DNA of 58,839 nucleotides from Prevotella sp. (GTDB lineage: Bacteria > Bacteroidota > Bacteroidia > Bacteroidales > Bacteroidaceae), in NCBI GenBank assembly GCA_022769825.1, contig JALEJI010000023.1, positions 1-58,839 on the forward strand. The letters run 5' to 3'. The notes below the pieces were generated by a model that was given only the letters and a program-made list of their open reading frames with translations, ran no database searches and was not told where the DNA came from. Of the stretch, positions 34,246 to 43,769 are shown piece by piece; position 1 is the first letter of the stretch, and every line of letters starts with the position of its first letter. The translations under genes and the position numbers were made by a program.

Positions 34246-35040
34246 ATGAACATCAGCAAAGCTAAAATAAAGCTAATCCACTCTCTCGATAGCAAAAAAG
34301 GCCGTCGAGAGAGTGGATTGTTTATCGCGGAAGGCCCAAAAATAGTTGGTGACCTTTTGGAACTAATGCCAGCGAGGCTCATAATAGCCACCGCCGATTG
34401 GTTGGAAGCCAACAACGACCGTATCAATGATACAGAAACAACAGAAGTGAGTGATGAGGAGCTGAAAAAAACTTCCTTGCTTCAACACCCTCAAAAGGTC
34501 TTGGCGCTGTTCCCTATCCCAAACAACACGGAGAAGGACGACTGTCATCTCGCTGCACTTTTGACGGATAAAGACAAGGCAGGCAAACAGAAGCTCACAA
34601 TAGCCCTCGACGACGTGCAGGACCCAGGCAACCTCGGCACGATAATACGCATAGCCGACTGGTTTGGCATAACCGACATTATTTGCTCTCACGATACCGT
34701 AGACGCATTCAGCCCAAAAGTGGTGCAAGCCACGATGGGGAGCATAGCAAGGGTGCACATTCATCATGCTGACCTGGAGAACCTTATCAAGACCTTGCCA
34801 ACCGACTTCCCTGTTTATGGAACATTCCTCGATGGCAGCGACTTGTATGACAAGCCGCTGTCTGTTGGCGGAATCATCATCATGGGCAATGAGGGCAAAG
34901 GCATCTCGCAACCAGTAAAAGCACTCGTGAATCACCGGTTACTGATTCCCAACTACCCGAAGGGAAGGAAGACCGCAGACAGTCTTAACGTAGCCATTGC
35001 CACGGCTATAACTTGCGCTGAGTTCAGACGGAGAATCTGA
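34246..35040 (+). CDS. TrmH/SpoU-family RNA 2'-O-methyltransferase
   Basis: 264 residues. A short N-terminal substrate-binding domain (FIAEGPKIVGDLLE) precedes the SPOUT domain with the three knot motifs: LDDVQDPGNLGTIIRIADWFGI, IIIMGNEGKGIS and IPNYPKGRKTADSLNVAIATAI. It methylates a ribose in rRNA or tRNA; the target is not predictable. Its ATG follows the thrC stop without any gap. Its last 17 bases overlap, tail to tail, with the copA-like gene on the other strand. Confidence 0.87.
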   Translation: MNISKAKIKLIHSLDSKKGRRESGLFIAEGPKIVGDLLELMPARLIIATADWLEANNDRINDTETTEVSDEELKKTSLLQHPQKVLALFPIPNNTEKDDCHLAALLTDKDKAGKQKLTIALDDVQDPGNLGTIIRIADWFGITDIICSHDTVDAFSPKVVQATMGSIARVHIHHADLENLIKTLPTDFPVYGTFLDGSDLYDKPLSVGGIIIMGNEGKGISQPVKALVNHRLLIPNYPKGRKTADSLNVAIATAITCAEFRRRI

Positions 35041-36925
35041 GACGCAAGGAGTTGAGCACTACACTGATACTTGAGAATGCCATAAGAGCAGAGCCCCACA
35101 TGGGCGTGAGCTGGATGGGAGGATTATCGTAAAAGAGATACAACACCCCAGCCGCCAAGGGGATACACACAAGATTGTAGACAAACGCCCAGAAGAGATT
35201 TTCCCTAATCATGCGTGCTGTCTTCTTACTAAGTTGGAAACCGAATGGCAACACGCTAAGATCATCGGTCATCAACGTCACTTGAGCCACGTCCATCGCC
35301 ACGTCTGTTCCTGTGCTAATGGCTATCGAAACGTCGGCGAGAGCCAAAGCCTGCGTGTCATTAATACCATCGCCTATCATGGCAACGGTCTTGCCGTCAG
35401 CCTTCAACTTCCTGACAAGTTCTTCCTTGTCTTGAGGCTTGCATTGAGCCTTGAAATGGCCTATGCCAGCTTTTTCGGCCCAATATGAGGCGGCGTTCTC
35501 GTTGTCACCGCTCATCATGTATATGTCTATCCCGTTTTGACGTAATTTCCTCATGGCTTCAGCCGCATGGGGCTTCAAGGTCTCGCGTTCTTCAAAAGAC
35601 AAACCGTCCGTGGCCGTAAAGTCAACGTTCTGATTAGGAATAGTCAACGTCCCGGTCTTGTCAGTCACCAAGACGTCAACCTTATGCATGGTTTCCAATG
35701 CAGCCGCGTCTTTAATCAAAAGATGCTTGCTTGCAGCCTTGCCAATTCCCACCATCAGCGCGGTAGGCGTGGCAAGCCCCATGGCACATGGACAAGCAAT
35801 GACGAGCACCGTCACAGCCGACACGATGGCCTTATACAACAGTGGCATCCCACCCAGGCCTATCCAAAGCAAAAAAGTGATTAAAGCCAAGGCCGACACA
35901 ATGGGCACAAAATACACGACCATCCTGTCCACAATGCGTTGCACAGGCGCCTTGCTATTCTGCGCTTCTTGAACCATACGAATGATATGGGCAAGAGCCG
36001 TTTGCTCACCAACTTGGCGCGCACGCATACGAAAAACGCCTTGTGAGGGAATTGTTCCGGCAAGCACCTTCGACTTAGCCTTTTTCTCGACAGGAGTTGG
36101 TTCGCCCGTTATCATGCTTTCATCAACATAAGCAGCATCCGCTGTCATGAAGCTTGAAGCGGAGATTACCTCACCGTCTACCGGCACCCTTTCTCCTGGA
36201 CGCACCTCGAGAATGTCTCCGACATCAATCGTTGACACTGGCACCTCGCGCAATTCTCCGTCCTCTACGACATGCGCCGTCTTCGGGGCCATCCCCATTA
36301 GCTTACGTATACTCGATGCCGTGCTGTCCTTCGCCCTCTCTTCCAATAAACGCCCCAAAAGGACAAACGATATTATCATTCCACAAGAATCGAAATAAGT
36401 CAAGGAAGGGTCACCCAAAAAGGCGTTCCAGGCAGAGAAAAGAAAAGAGATGCTTGTTGATAGGGCCACAAGCGTATCCATATTAGCCACCCCGTGAAGT
36501 AATTGCCTCACGGAATTCACATAAAAGGCCCTGCCACAGAAAAACATGTTAGCGAAGGCTATGAGAAGACAGACTTGATTTGTTTGATCTAAATCGCCTA
36601 TATTAAGCCAACGCATGCTAATAGCCATGCTTGCAACCGATAAGAATATCGACAATAACGTCTTGCGGACAAGCATGGAATATTCTTGCTTCCTGATTGT
36701 CTCAACCGACCTACCTATCTCTATAACAAGGTCATAGCCTATTGAGTTAATCTCCTTCTTCATCGCCTCCAAGGAGATTTTACTCTCGTCATAGTCAATC
36801 ATGGCAGAGCGACCTATAAGGCTTACAGACACATCATTGACACCAGGCAAGGAGCGTAATTTGTTTTCTACATTGGCAGAGCATGAGGCACACGCCATGC
36901 CTACAACAGGTACGGTCTTCTTCAT
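35024..36925 (-). CDS. copA: copper-type P1B-ATPase lacking the usual N-domain
   Basis: 633 residues. One heavy-metal-binding domain (GMACASC, C12/C15) precedes the transmembrane part with CPC (378-380). The phosphorylation motif DKTGT starts at D422; MSGDN (471-475) and GDGINDT (518-524) follow. Family members have about 100-150 residues of nucleotide-binding domain, including a Ser-Glu-His-Pro motif, between DKTGT and the GDN region; here only about 44 residues separate them and no HP motif is seen. The rest is intact. CPC and the adjacent CopZ-like gene point to Cu(I) export. It ends in a 17-base overlap with the RNA methyltransferase gene. Confidence 0.88.
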   Translation of the reverse strand: MKKTVPVVGMACASCSANVENKLRSLPGVNDVSVSLIGRSAMIDYDESKISLEAMKKEINSIGYDLVIEIGRSVETIRKQEYSMLVRKTLLSIFLSVASMAISMRWLNIGDLDQTNQVCLLIAFANMFFCGRAFYVNSVRQLLHGVANMDTLVALSTSISFLFSAWNAFLGDPSLTYFDSCGMIISFVLLGRLLEERAKDSTASSIRKLMGMAPKTAHVVEDGELREVPVSTIDVGDILEVRPGERVPVDGEVISASSFMTADAAYVDESMITGEPTPVEKKAKSKVLAGTIPSQGVFRMRARQVGEQTALAHIIRMVQEAQNSKAPVQRIVDRMVVYFVPIVSALALITFLLWIGLGGMPLLYKAIVSAVTVLVIACPCAMGLATPTALMVGIGKAASKHLLIKDAAALETMHKVDVLVTDKTGTLTIPNQNVDFTATDGLSFEERETLKPHAAEAMRKLRQNGIDIYMMSGDNENAASYWAEKAGIGHFKAQCKPQDKEELVRKLKADGKTVAMIGDGINDTQALALADVSIAISTGTDVAMDVAQVTLMTDDLSVLPFGFQLSKKTARMIRENLFWAFVYNLVCIPLAAGVLYLFYDNPPIQLTPMWGSALMAFSSISVVLNSLRLRFSV

Positions 36926-36947
36926 CGATTAGGAAACTTGTCGACTA

Positions 36948-37157
36948 TTAAATCTCCAATTCGTAGCGTCCTGCAGCCTCTACAGCCTCCTTCATCTGCT
37001 GAGCGTCGACCTTATTCTCATCGAAGTCGACATTCACACAATGATCCGAAAGACTAACCTCTACCGCATTAACACCACAAAGGTCTTTCAACGCACTCTC
37101 AACATGAGCTTTGCAATGCTCACATTTCATACCGTTCACTACAAATGTCTTATTCAT
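36948..37157 (-). CDS. copZ: heavy-metal-associated domain copper chaperone
   Basis: 69 residues making one HMA fold with GMKCEHC (C12, C15), the Cu(I)-binding loop, followed by the usual beta-alpha-beta pattern (ALKDLCGVNAVEVSLSDH). It is expected to deliver copper to the ATPase encoded 22 bases downstream. It lies 32 bases behind rnz on the same strand, so it is probably part of the mazG-to-copA transcript; no metal-responsive operator is visible. Confidence 0.85.
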   Translation of the reverse strand: MNKTFVVNGMKCEHCKAHVESALKDLCGVNAVEVSLSDHCVNVDFDENKVDAQQMKEAVEAAGRYELEI

Positions 37158-37189
37158 TTTATTAAAGATTGAAGGTTAAAAAAATCATT

Positions 37190-38104
37190 TCACACTTTTA
37201 TCACTTTTCCTTCCGACGCAAGAATGGAATTAGGGAAGATGGCCTTTGCCTCATTCAAGATCGCAGACTCGTTATCATACCTGGCGCTGAAATGCCCAAG
37301 CAAGAGTTTTCCGACATGAGCCTCTCGCGCCACATTAGCCGCTTGCTGGGAAGTGGAATGATAATAGAGCTTAGCACGATTAGCGCATGAACTGTCATAA
37401 GTGGAATCATGGTAAAGCAAATCCACATCCTTGACAAGTTCGTGAAGATTTGGCATATAACGCGTATCGCAACAATAAGCATAAGAACGTGGAGGGTCAG
37501 CAGGTGTGGTAAGCCTGCTATTTGGAATCAACGTTCCATCTTCTATTGTCCAGTCAGCCCCTGCCTTAATATTATTGATTTGGCTTATTGGGATATTAAA
37601 ACAATCAATCATGTCACGACGTATATGCGGCAACGTGGGACGCTCACGAAACAAGAAGCCTGAACAAGGAATGCGGTGAACAAGAGGTATGCTCTCAACC
37701 ACAAGGCTCCTGTCCTCGTAAATAACCTTATTGGTTGTTGTGTCAACAGCATGAAACTCAACCTTATACTCAAGTCCATTACAGATAAGCTTCATTTGCT
37801 CATCAAGCAAAGATTTCAATGATTCCGGAGCATAAATGCTTAAAGGAGCCGTACGTCCAAGCATGCCAAAGGTAGAAATCAAGCCAATAAGACCAAAGCA
37901 ATGGTCACCATGAAGATGGGATATGAAAATGGCTTGAATCTTTGTGAAGCCTATGCGCGATCGACGAAGCTGTATCTGCGTCCCCTCGCCGCAATCAATC
38001 ATGAAAAACTTTCCACGAATCTCCACGACTTGTGACGAGGCAAAATGCTTCAATGTGGGCAACGCGCTCCCACAACCCAAGATATGAATATTGAATGGTT
38101 CCAA
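37190..38104 (-). CDS. rnz: ribonuclease Z
   Basis: 304 residues, a metallo-beta-lactamase-fold tRNA 3' processing endonuclease. Motifs: ILGCGSALPTLKHFASSQVVEI, the zinc site SHLHGDHCFGL (H63, H65, D67, H68), CCDTRYM, LYHDSTYD and LLGHFSARYDN. Length matches short-form bacterial RNase Z (ElaC type). It lies 36 bases after the lipoprotein gene in the same run. Confidence 0.95.
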   Translation of the reverse strand: MEPFNIHILGCGSALPTLKHFASSQVVEIRGKFFMIDCGEGTQIQLRRSRIGFTKIQAIFISHLHGDHCFGLIGLISTFGMLGRTAPLSIYAPESLKSLLDEQMKLICNGLEYKVEFHAVDTTTNKVIYEDRSLVVESIPLVHRIPCSGFLFRERPTLPHIRRDMIDCFNIPISQINNIKAGADWTIEDGTLIPNSRLTTPADPPRSYAYCCDTRYMPNLHELVKDVDLLYHDSTYDSSCANRAKLYYHSTSQQAANVAREAHVGKLLLGHFSARYDNESAILNEAKAIFPNSILASEGKVIKV

Positions 38105-38140
38105 TGTTACGACAATACTAAGTACATAAGAGAGAATTGC

Positions 38141-38701
38141 TTACTCAACCCTTTTATAAACAAAGATTCCTACCTTATTTTCCAAATAAAGGGAATCGCT
38201 ACCGAGGTTGTCAATATCAAACGTGTCACGATTTAGCAAAATCTTGCCGTTAAGGATTTTCCATGTTGTCCATGGGTTCTTCTCGGCCTCAACATCCGAT
38301 TTTACTTCTCCACCCTCAAGAATCTCAAAGTTCTTGTCAATGCTTGTCCACTTACCTTGAAGCGTCGTGAGGTTTATAACCTTTCGAGCGCATTTCTCTC
38401 CGTCAATGGGCTGTCCCTCAACAACGGCAAGACGATCGCCAGCAAGCAATCCGCCAACAACAGTTTGGCTTCCATCGGCCGAATCAGGCAATGCAAAGGC
38501 AAGGGTGTCACCGCCATCGGTAATCAACTGAAGAGAATGCATCATCGTGCCGTCTCCACAGACACCATAGATAGTAGAGTCTTTAGTGTCGGTTTGCTCA
38601 GATGCCTCTACCCCTTTAACATTTCGTTGTGGTTTATCGTGACAAGCAGATATCAAAAAGATCAATGACAATAATGCTAAGCCAAAATATTTTTTTTTCA
38701 T
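38141..38701 (-). CDS. lipocalin-like lipoprotein
   Basis: 186 residues with a lipoprotein signal (KKKYFGLALLSLIFLISAC, Cys20). The C-terminal part (LQGKWTSIDKNFEILEGGEV..., WTTWKILNGKILLNRDTFDI) has the repeated-strand pattern of the Bacteroidota lipocalin-like domain. The binding partner is unknown. It sits 14 bases behind mazG. Confidence 0.7.
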   Translation of the reverse strand: MKKKYFGLALLSLIFLISACHDKPQRNVKGVEASEQTDTKDSTIYGVCGDGTMMHSLQLITDGGDTLAFALPDSADGSQTVVGGLLAGDRLAVVEGQPIDGEKCARKVINLTTLQGKWTSIDKNFEILEGGEVKSDVEAEKNPWTTWKILNGKILLNRDTFDIDNLGSDSLYLENKVGIFVYKRVE

Positions 38702-38715
38702 AACTATAACTATAA

Positions 38716-39597
38716 TTACTGTTCTTTTTTCTTTGCCTCATCCCAATAGTTGTCCATTTCCTCGAGGGTAAGATCTTTGATACTCCTTCCCTCTTCCTTG
38801 ACCTTGTTCTCTATATAAGTAAACCTGGAAATGAATTTCTTGTTGGCCCGTTCAAGGGCATTGTCTGGATTGAGATGATATAAGCGCGCTGCATTAATAA
38901 CGCTAAATATAAAATCGCCCAACTCTGTTGTAGAACGGTCCTTGTCCCCATTTTCCAGTTCCGTCTCCAACTCGCCAAGTTCCTCACGCACCTTCTCCCA
39001 CACATCAGCAGGCTTTTTCCAATCAAACCCGACGTTTCGCGCCTTATCTTGTATGCGATAAGCCTTAATGATTGACGGCAACGCGTCTGGCACGCCACTC
39101 AGCACCGTCTTGTTGCCATCGCGTTCCATTTGCTTGCGTTGCTCCCAAGACGACTCCACCTGGGAAGAAGTCTTAGGCGTATTACTCGTAGAAGTGTCTG
39201 TCGAAGAACACGTTTTTTTATAGTTGACGTGGCCATCCGCATCAATTTCCATGTCTTCATTGCTCACCGTCCAGCCTCGCCAGTCAATGAAATCATGACG
39301 AAACATCAACTTGTCTGCCTGATGGTTACAAACATCGGCAATATCAAAATCTCCTGTTTCAGAACCTATCACCGAATAAAGTATGACATGCTCCATGACA
39401 TCGCCAAGCTCCTTGCAGACCTCCGGGCGGTCATTTTTCATAAGAGCGTCACAAAGCTCGAAAGTCTCCTCTATGGTATTAGGCCTCAAACTCTCAAAAG
39501 TTTGCGCCTTATCCCATGGACAATCATGTCGAAGTCGTTCTTGCACGTCAAGCAAGCGTTCAAAAGCCTTTAGTTTATCCTCTTTAGTATGCATCAC
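38716..39597 (-). CDS. mazG: nucleoside triphosphate pyrophosphohydrolase MazG
   Basis: 293 residues with two MazG repeats: the first (about 15-115) has DCPWDKAQTFESLRPNTIEETFEL and ELGDVMEHV; the second (about 170-285) has KARNVGFDWKKPADVWEKVREELGELETEL and ELGDFIFSVINAARL. It hydrolyses NTPs to NMP and PPi. Between the repeats lies a polar Ser/Thr-rich insertion (CSSTDTSTSNTPKTSSQ) not usual in the family. First gene of the minus-strand run that ends with copA. Confidence 0.92.
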   Translation of the reverse strand: MMHTKEDKLKAFERLLDVQERLRHDCPWDKAQTFESLRPNTIEETFELCDALMKNDRPEVCKELGDVMEHVILYSVIGSETGDFDIADVCNHQADKLMFRHDFIDWRGWTVSNEDMEIDADGHVNYKKTCSSTDTSTSNTPKTSSQVESSWEQRKQMERDGNKTVLSGVPDALPSIIKAYRIQDKARNVGFDWKKPADVWEKVREELGELETELENGDKDRSTTELGDFIFSVINAARLYHLNPDNALERANKKFISRFTYIENKVKEEGRSIKDLTLEEMDNYWDEAKKKEQ

Positions 39598-39613
39598 TAA
39601 GGTTATTTTCTTG

Positions 39614-39621
39614 CAAAGTTA
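39614..39621 (-). promoter_or_regulatory. -7 box of mazG run
   Basis: TAACTTTG on the minus strand, 17 bases before the first mazG ATG. It is only 22 bases from the valS -7 box, so the two upstream elements must overlap. Confidence 0.7.
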
Positions 39622-39643
39622 ATGGTTTTTGTTTGAAAATTCG

Positions 39644-39651
39644 TAATTTTG
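39644..39651 (+). promoter_or_regulatory. -7 box of valS
   Basis: TAATTTTG, 40 bases before the valS ATG, back to back with the mazG promoter. Confidence 0.7.
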
Positions 39652-39691
39652 CACCGATAATAATTAGACAACAAAAATTATTAAGAGATAC

Positions 39692-42400
39692 ATGGAATTG
39701 GCAAGTAAGTACGACCCGAATCAAGTAGAGTCGAAATGGTATCAGTATTGGCTTGACAACAAGCTTTTTTCATCTCACCCCGATGGCCGTGAGCCTTATA
39801 CCGTGGTCATTCCCCCACCAAATGTCACAGGCGTGCTCCACATGGGACACATGCTCAACAACACTATCCAAGACATTCTTGTGCGCAGGGCACGCATGGA
39901 GGGAAAGAACGCGTGCTGGGTACCTGGTACCGACCACGCTTCAATAGCCACAGAAGCAAAAGTCGTGGGCAAACTTGCCGAGCAAGGCATCAAAAAGACC
40001 GATCTCACACGTGAGCAATTCCTGGAGCACGCATGGGATTGGACACGCGAACACGGTGGCATCATCCTAAAGCAGCTTCGCAAGCTTGGATGTTCCTGCG
40101 ACTGGGATCGCACTTCATTCACCATGGATGAGACACGCTCCAAAAGCGTTATCCATGTTTTTGTGGACTTGTACCGCAAAGGCCTTATTTATCGTGGAGT
40201 GCGCATGGTCAACTGGGATCCAAAAGCCAAGACAGCCCTTTCTGATGAAGAGGTAATCTATAAGGATGAGCACTCCAAGCTGTATTACTTGAAATATTAC
40301 GTGTCCAAGGAAGACCAAGCAAAGGTCGAGCGCAAAGCCGAAGGAAACGTGATGCACCAAGACGCCCAAGGCTATTATGCCGTAGTGGCAACAACACGTC
40401 CAGAGACCATCATGGGCGACTCAGCAATGTGCATTAATCCTGAAGACGTGAAAAACACATGGCTAAAAGGCCTCCACGTCATCGTTCCTTTGGTTAATCG
40501 TGTTATTCCTGTCATCGAAGACTCCTACGTTGACATACAGTTCGGTACAGGTTGCTTAAAAGTCACGCCAGCACATGACGTGAACGACCACATGCTTGGA
40601 CTGAAGCATCACTTGGAGACCATTGACATCTTCAACGATGATGGCACTATTTCCGAAGCAGCCGGCTTATACATTGGTCAAGACAGAATGGATGTGAGAA
40701 AGCAAATCGCCATTGATCTTGAAAATGCCGCCCTCATGGAGAAAGTGGAGGACTATGATAACAAGGTGGGATTCTCCGAGCGCACAAGCGTGCCTATCGA
40801 GCCAAAGCTGTCGACACAGTGGTTCTTGAAGATGAAGCATTTCGCTGACATCGCACTGCCCCCTGTGATGAGCGACGAGATTGAATTCTTCCCAAAGAAA
40901 TACAAGAACACTTATAAATACTGGCTAGAAAACATCAAGGATTGGTGCATCAGCCGCCAACTTTGGTGGGGCCATCGCATCCCGGCCTTCTATTTCACGA
41001 CAACTGATGGTAAACGCGACTTCGTTGTCGCAGAAACAGCGGAGGAGGCTCTTAAGGAGGCTCAAAAGAAGAACCCATCATTAACAGCCGATGGACTGGA
41101 GCAAGAGAGTGACTGCCTTGACACATGGTTCTCAAGTTGGTTGTGGCCTATTTCACTCTTCAACGGAATACTTGATCCAGACAACAAGGAAATAGACTAT
41201 TATTATCCCACAAGCGACCTTGTTACTGGGCCAGATATCATCTTCTTCTGGGTAGCACGCATGATTATGGCAGGCTATGAATACAGGGGCAAGATGCCGT
41301 TCCGCCATGTTTATTTCACAGGTATTGTTAGAGACAAGCTTGGCCGCAAGATGTCAAAGAGCCTTGGCAACTCACCTGATCCAATCATGCTCATGGACAA
41401 ATACGGAGCTGACGGCGTGCGTATGGGAATGATGTTATCAGCTCCAGCTGGCAACGACATTCTTTTTGACGAGAGCTTATGCGAACAAGGACGCAACTTC
41501 AACAATAAGATTTGGAACGCTTTCCGCCTTGTCAAGGGTTGGGAAACGGCCAACATTGAGCAGCCAGATAATTGTCGTACAGCAGTGGCATGGTTTGAGG
41601 CTAAGCTCAAAGAAGTAAACGCCATCATGAACGAACAGTTCAAGACTTATCGCATATCTGAGGCGCTGATGACCGTATACCGCCTGTTCTGGGATGAGTT
41701 CTCAGCATGGTATCTTGAACTCATCAAGCCTGCATATGTTGATGGCAAGCAACAGCCAATTGATGAGACTACAATGAATGCAACATTGCATTTCTTTGAG
41801 ACATTGATGCAAATGCTCCACCCGTTCATGCCATTTATCACTGAGGAATTATGGCAGCACATAACTGAACGCAAGCCAGGTGAAAGCATCATGACTTCTA
41901 CGCTGAAAATCGGAGAGGCACAAGCAGCCGACATAAAACTATGCGCTGACATGGAAGTGGTAAAGCAGATTGTCGCAAACGTCAGAGCCATCCGCAACGA
42001 GAAGAATATTGCTCCCAAAAAGGAACTTGAGCTTCAAGCAATTGGAGAGAATCATTACGATTCTTACAGTAGCATCATTGTAAAAATGGCAAATCTCAAA
42101 TCACTTTCTGTTGCTGACAACAAGGCCGCTGACGCATCTTCGTTTATGGTTGGCACAGATGAATTTGCCGTGCCAATTGGCGACCTCATTGACGTAGACG
42201 CAGAGATAGAGAAGCAAGAGAAAGAGCTGCAACATCTAAAAGGCTTCCTTGCGGGTGTTCAAAAAAAGCTCTCCAATGCTAACTTCGTCTCTCATGCCCC
42301 TGAAGCTGTGGTGGAAAAAGAGAGAAAAAAACAAAGCGACGCAGAGGAGAAGATTGCCAACATTGAAGAAAGTCTCAAAGCGCTTAAAGCCAAAAAGTAA
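39692..42400 (+). CDS. valS: valyl-tRNA synthetase
   Basis: 902 residues, class [16 protein letters not shown] carries the HIGH-type motif (H50-H53), [10 protein letters not shown] lies in the editing domain, GHRIPAFYF and [10 protein letters not shown] in the active site, and [13 protein letters not shown] is the KMSKS loop near residue 553. The C-terminal coiled coil ([16 protein letters not shown]... [16 protein letters not shown]) is the tRNA-binding arm. Full length. Confidence 0.97.
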   Translation: MELASKYDPNQVESKWYQYWLDNKLFSSHPDGREPYTVVIPPPNVTGVLHMGHMLNNTIQDILVRRARMEGKNACWVPGTDHASIATEAKVVGKLAEQGIKKTDLTREQFLEHAWDWTREHGGIILKQLRKLGCSCDWDRTSFTMDETRSKSVIHVFVDLYRKGLIYRGVRMVNWDPKAKTALSDEEVIYKDEHSKLYYLKYYVSKEDQAKVERKAEGNVMHQDAQGYYAVVATTRPETIMGDSAMCINPEDVKNTWLKGLHVIVPLVNRVIPVIEDSYVDIQFGTGCLKVTPAHDVNDHMLGLKHHLETIDIFNDDGTISEAAGLYIGQDRMDVRKQIAIDLENAALMEKVEDYDNKVGFSERTSVPIEPKLSTQWFLKMKHFADIALPPVMSDEIEFFPKKYKNTYKYWLENIKDWCISRQLWWGHRIPAFYFTTTDGKRDFVVAETAEEALKEAQKKNPSLTADGLEQESDCLDTWFSSWLWPISLFNGILDPDNKEIDYYYPTSDLVTGPDIIFFWVARMIMAGYEYRGKMPFRHVYFTGIVRDKLGRKMSKSLGNSPDPIMLMDKYGADGVRMGMMLSAPAGNDILFDESLCEQGRNFNNKIWNAFRLVKGWETANIEQPDNCRTAVAWFEAKLKEVNAIMNEQFKTYRISEALMTVYRLFWDEFSAWYLELIKPAYVDGKQQPIDETTMNATLHFFETLMQMLHPFMPFITEELWQHITERKPGESIMTSTLKIGEAQAADIKLCADMEVVKQIVANVRAIRNEKNIAPKKELELQAIGENHYDSYSSIIVKMANLKSLSVADNKAADASSFMVGTDEFAVPIGDLIDVDAEIEKQEKELQHLKGFLAGVQKKLSNANFVSHAPEAVVEKERKKQSDAEEKIANIEESLKALKAKK

Positions 42401-42406
42401 TTGTAA

Positions 42407-42434
42407 AACGGATGCAATTATAATTGCATCCGTT
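42407..42434 (+). terminator. perfect hairpin between valS and peptidase gene
   Basis: AACGGATGCAAT and ATTGCATCCGTT form a perfect 12-bp stem with a TATA loop. There is hardly a T-run behind it, and the next ATG is 8 bases further on. Confidence 0.65.
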
Positions 42435-42442
42435 ATATTCTT

Positions 42443-43678
42443 ATGAAGAAACGTATACTGTATTTTCTTGTCTTGCTTGTCGCAGCATTATTTGTCACGT
42501 CCTGCACTGAGGAGGGAACCAATACTGAAAGCATCAACAAGCAGACTATACTCGTGTTTATGCCATGGACAGGAACGTCAAGTGGCAGCCAAGGTTTATA
42601 CCCATACTTTAAGCAAAACCTTGACAGCATAGAAAGCGCAATCGTAAAAGCAGGAAAGATGAACGGAAGAGCGCTTGTCTTCCTAAGCACGTCGGCAAAC
42701 AAGTCATCACTTTATGAGATTACGCTTGTAAACAAGAAAATACAGCATACGTCAATCAAGGAATATTCCGGGAATTCGTACACTTCAGCTGAGGGCATCA
42801 CAGAGATTCTCAACGATGTGCAAAGCAATGCCTATGCGCTGAACTATGCCATGATTGTAAGCAGTCATGGTATGGGGTGGACATTCAAAAACGACTGGAA
42901 CGATTACCCTTATTCTGCAAAGAAACGCAGTGCTCGCATTTGCAACCGTCTTTCAAGCAGCAATGTGCCATATTATCCAACAAGATTTTATGGAAGTGTC
43001 GATGACATCAACAACTATGGAACTGACATAGAATCATTGGAAACAGGCATAAGAAACGCTGGAATGAAAATGCAATTTATCCTCTTCGATGATTGCTATA
43101 TGGCAAATATTGAAACAGCATATCAACTGAAAGATGTCACCAATTTCCTTATTGGCTCCACATCAGAGGTCATGGTTAAAGGCATGCCATACCAAACCAT
43201 GTGGACGTCTCTTGCCTCACCGACACCAACTTACGCTACCATTACGGATGCATTCCATAAATTCTATTCCAACTATAAACCACCATGTGGCACGCTCTCA
43301 GTTATTGATTGTAGACAAATGGACAAACTTGCGGAATTAATGAAGCGCATCAACAACAAGTTTAAATTTGACAGCAATAAGCTCGATAGCATTCAGGTAT
43401 TGGATGGATTCAGTAAAAGCATTTTCTACGACATGAAAGATTATGTAGATTCTTTGTGCACAGATAAAGATTTACTGAACGATTTCAACTCAGCCTTCAA
43501 CCAAGCCACTAAGAGTACAGTACATACCGACTCTATTTATTCAGCAATAAACCCTTTAGAAGGAGGACAGTTCATCAAACTCAAAAGATATTCTGGAATT
43601 ACAATTTCTGACCCAAGCATCAATAGCGTGGCCTTGAAAGGAAAAGAAAAAACTGCTTGGTGGAAAGCTACACATTAA
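42443..43678 (+). CDS. clostripain-like (C11) cysteine peptidase lipoprotein
   Basis: 411 residues with a lipoprotein signal (KKRILYFLVLLVAALFVTSC, Cys21). The caspase-like core has the catalytic pair His142 in VSSHGMG and Cys218 in LFDDCYMAN, as in clostripain family C11; these cleave after basic residues and are usually activated by self-processing. Likely surface or periplasmic. Its start lies 8 bases after a perfect hairpin, and no TAnnTTTG box is visible, so expression probably depends on valS read-through. Confidence 0.85.
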   Translation: MKKRILYFLVLLVAALFVTSCTEEGTNTESINKQTILVFMPWTGTSSGSQGLYPYFKQNLDSIESAIVKAGKMNGRALVFLSTSANKSSLYEITLVNKKIQHTSIKEYSGNSYTSAEGITEILNDVQSNAYALNYAMIVSSHGMGWTFKNDWNDYPYSAKKRSARICNRLSSSNVPYYPTRFYGSVDDINNYGTDIESLETGIRNAGMKMQFILFDDCYMANIETAYQLKDVTNFLIGSTSEVMVKGMPYQTMWTSLASPTPTYATITDAFHKFYSNYKPPCGTLSVIDCRQMDKLAELMKRINNKFKFDSNKLDSIQVLDGFSKSIFYDMKDYVDSLCTDKDLLNDFNSAFNQATKSTVHTDSIYSAINPLEGGQFIKLKRYSGITISDPSINSVALKGKEKTAWWKATH

Positions 43679-43704
43679 TCATAAACAAAAAGTAACATTA
43701 TCAT

Positions 43705-43745
43705 AAACCTGCAATGCCAAGCTCAAAAGTTAGCATTGCGGGTTT
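43705..43745. terminator. terminator of C11 peptidase gene
   Basis: AAACCTGCAATGC pairs with GCATTGCGGGTTT (13 pairs, one G-T) followed by TTATG. It lies 26 bases after the peptidase stop and 25 bases from the convergent Fur-family gene end, so it can serve both. Confidence 0.75.
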
Positions 43746-43769
43746 TATGTTTATAGCGATTACTTCTTA

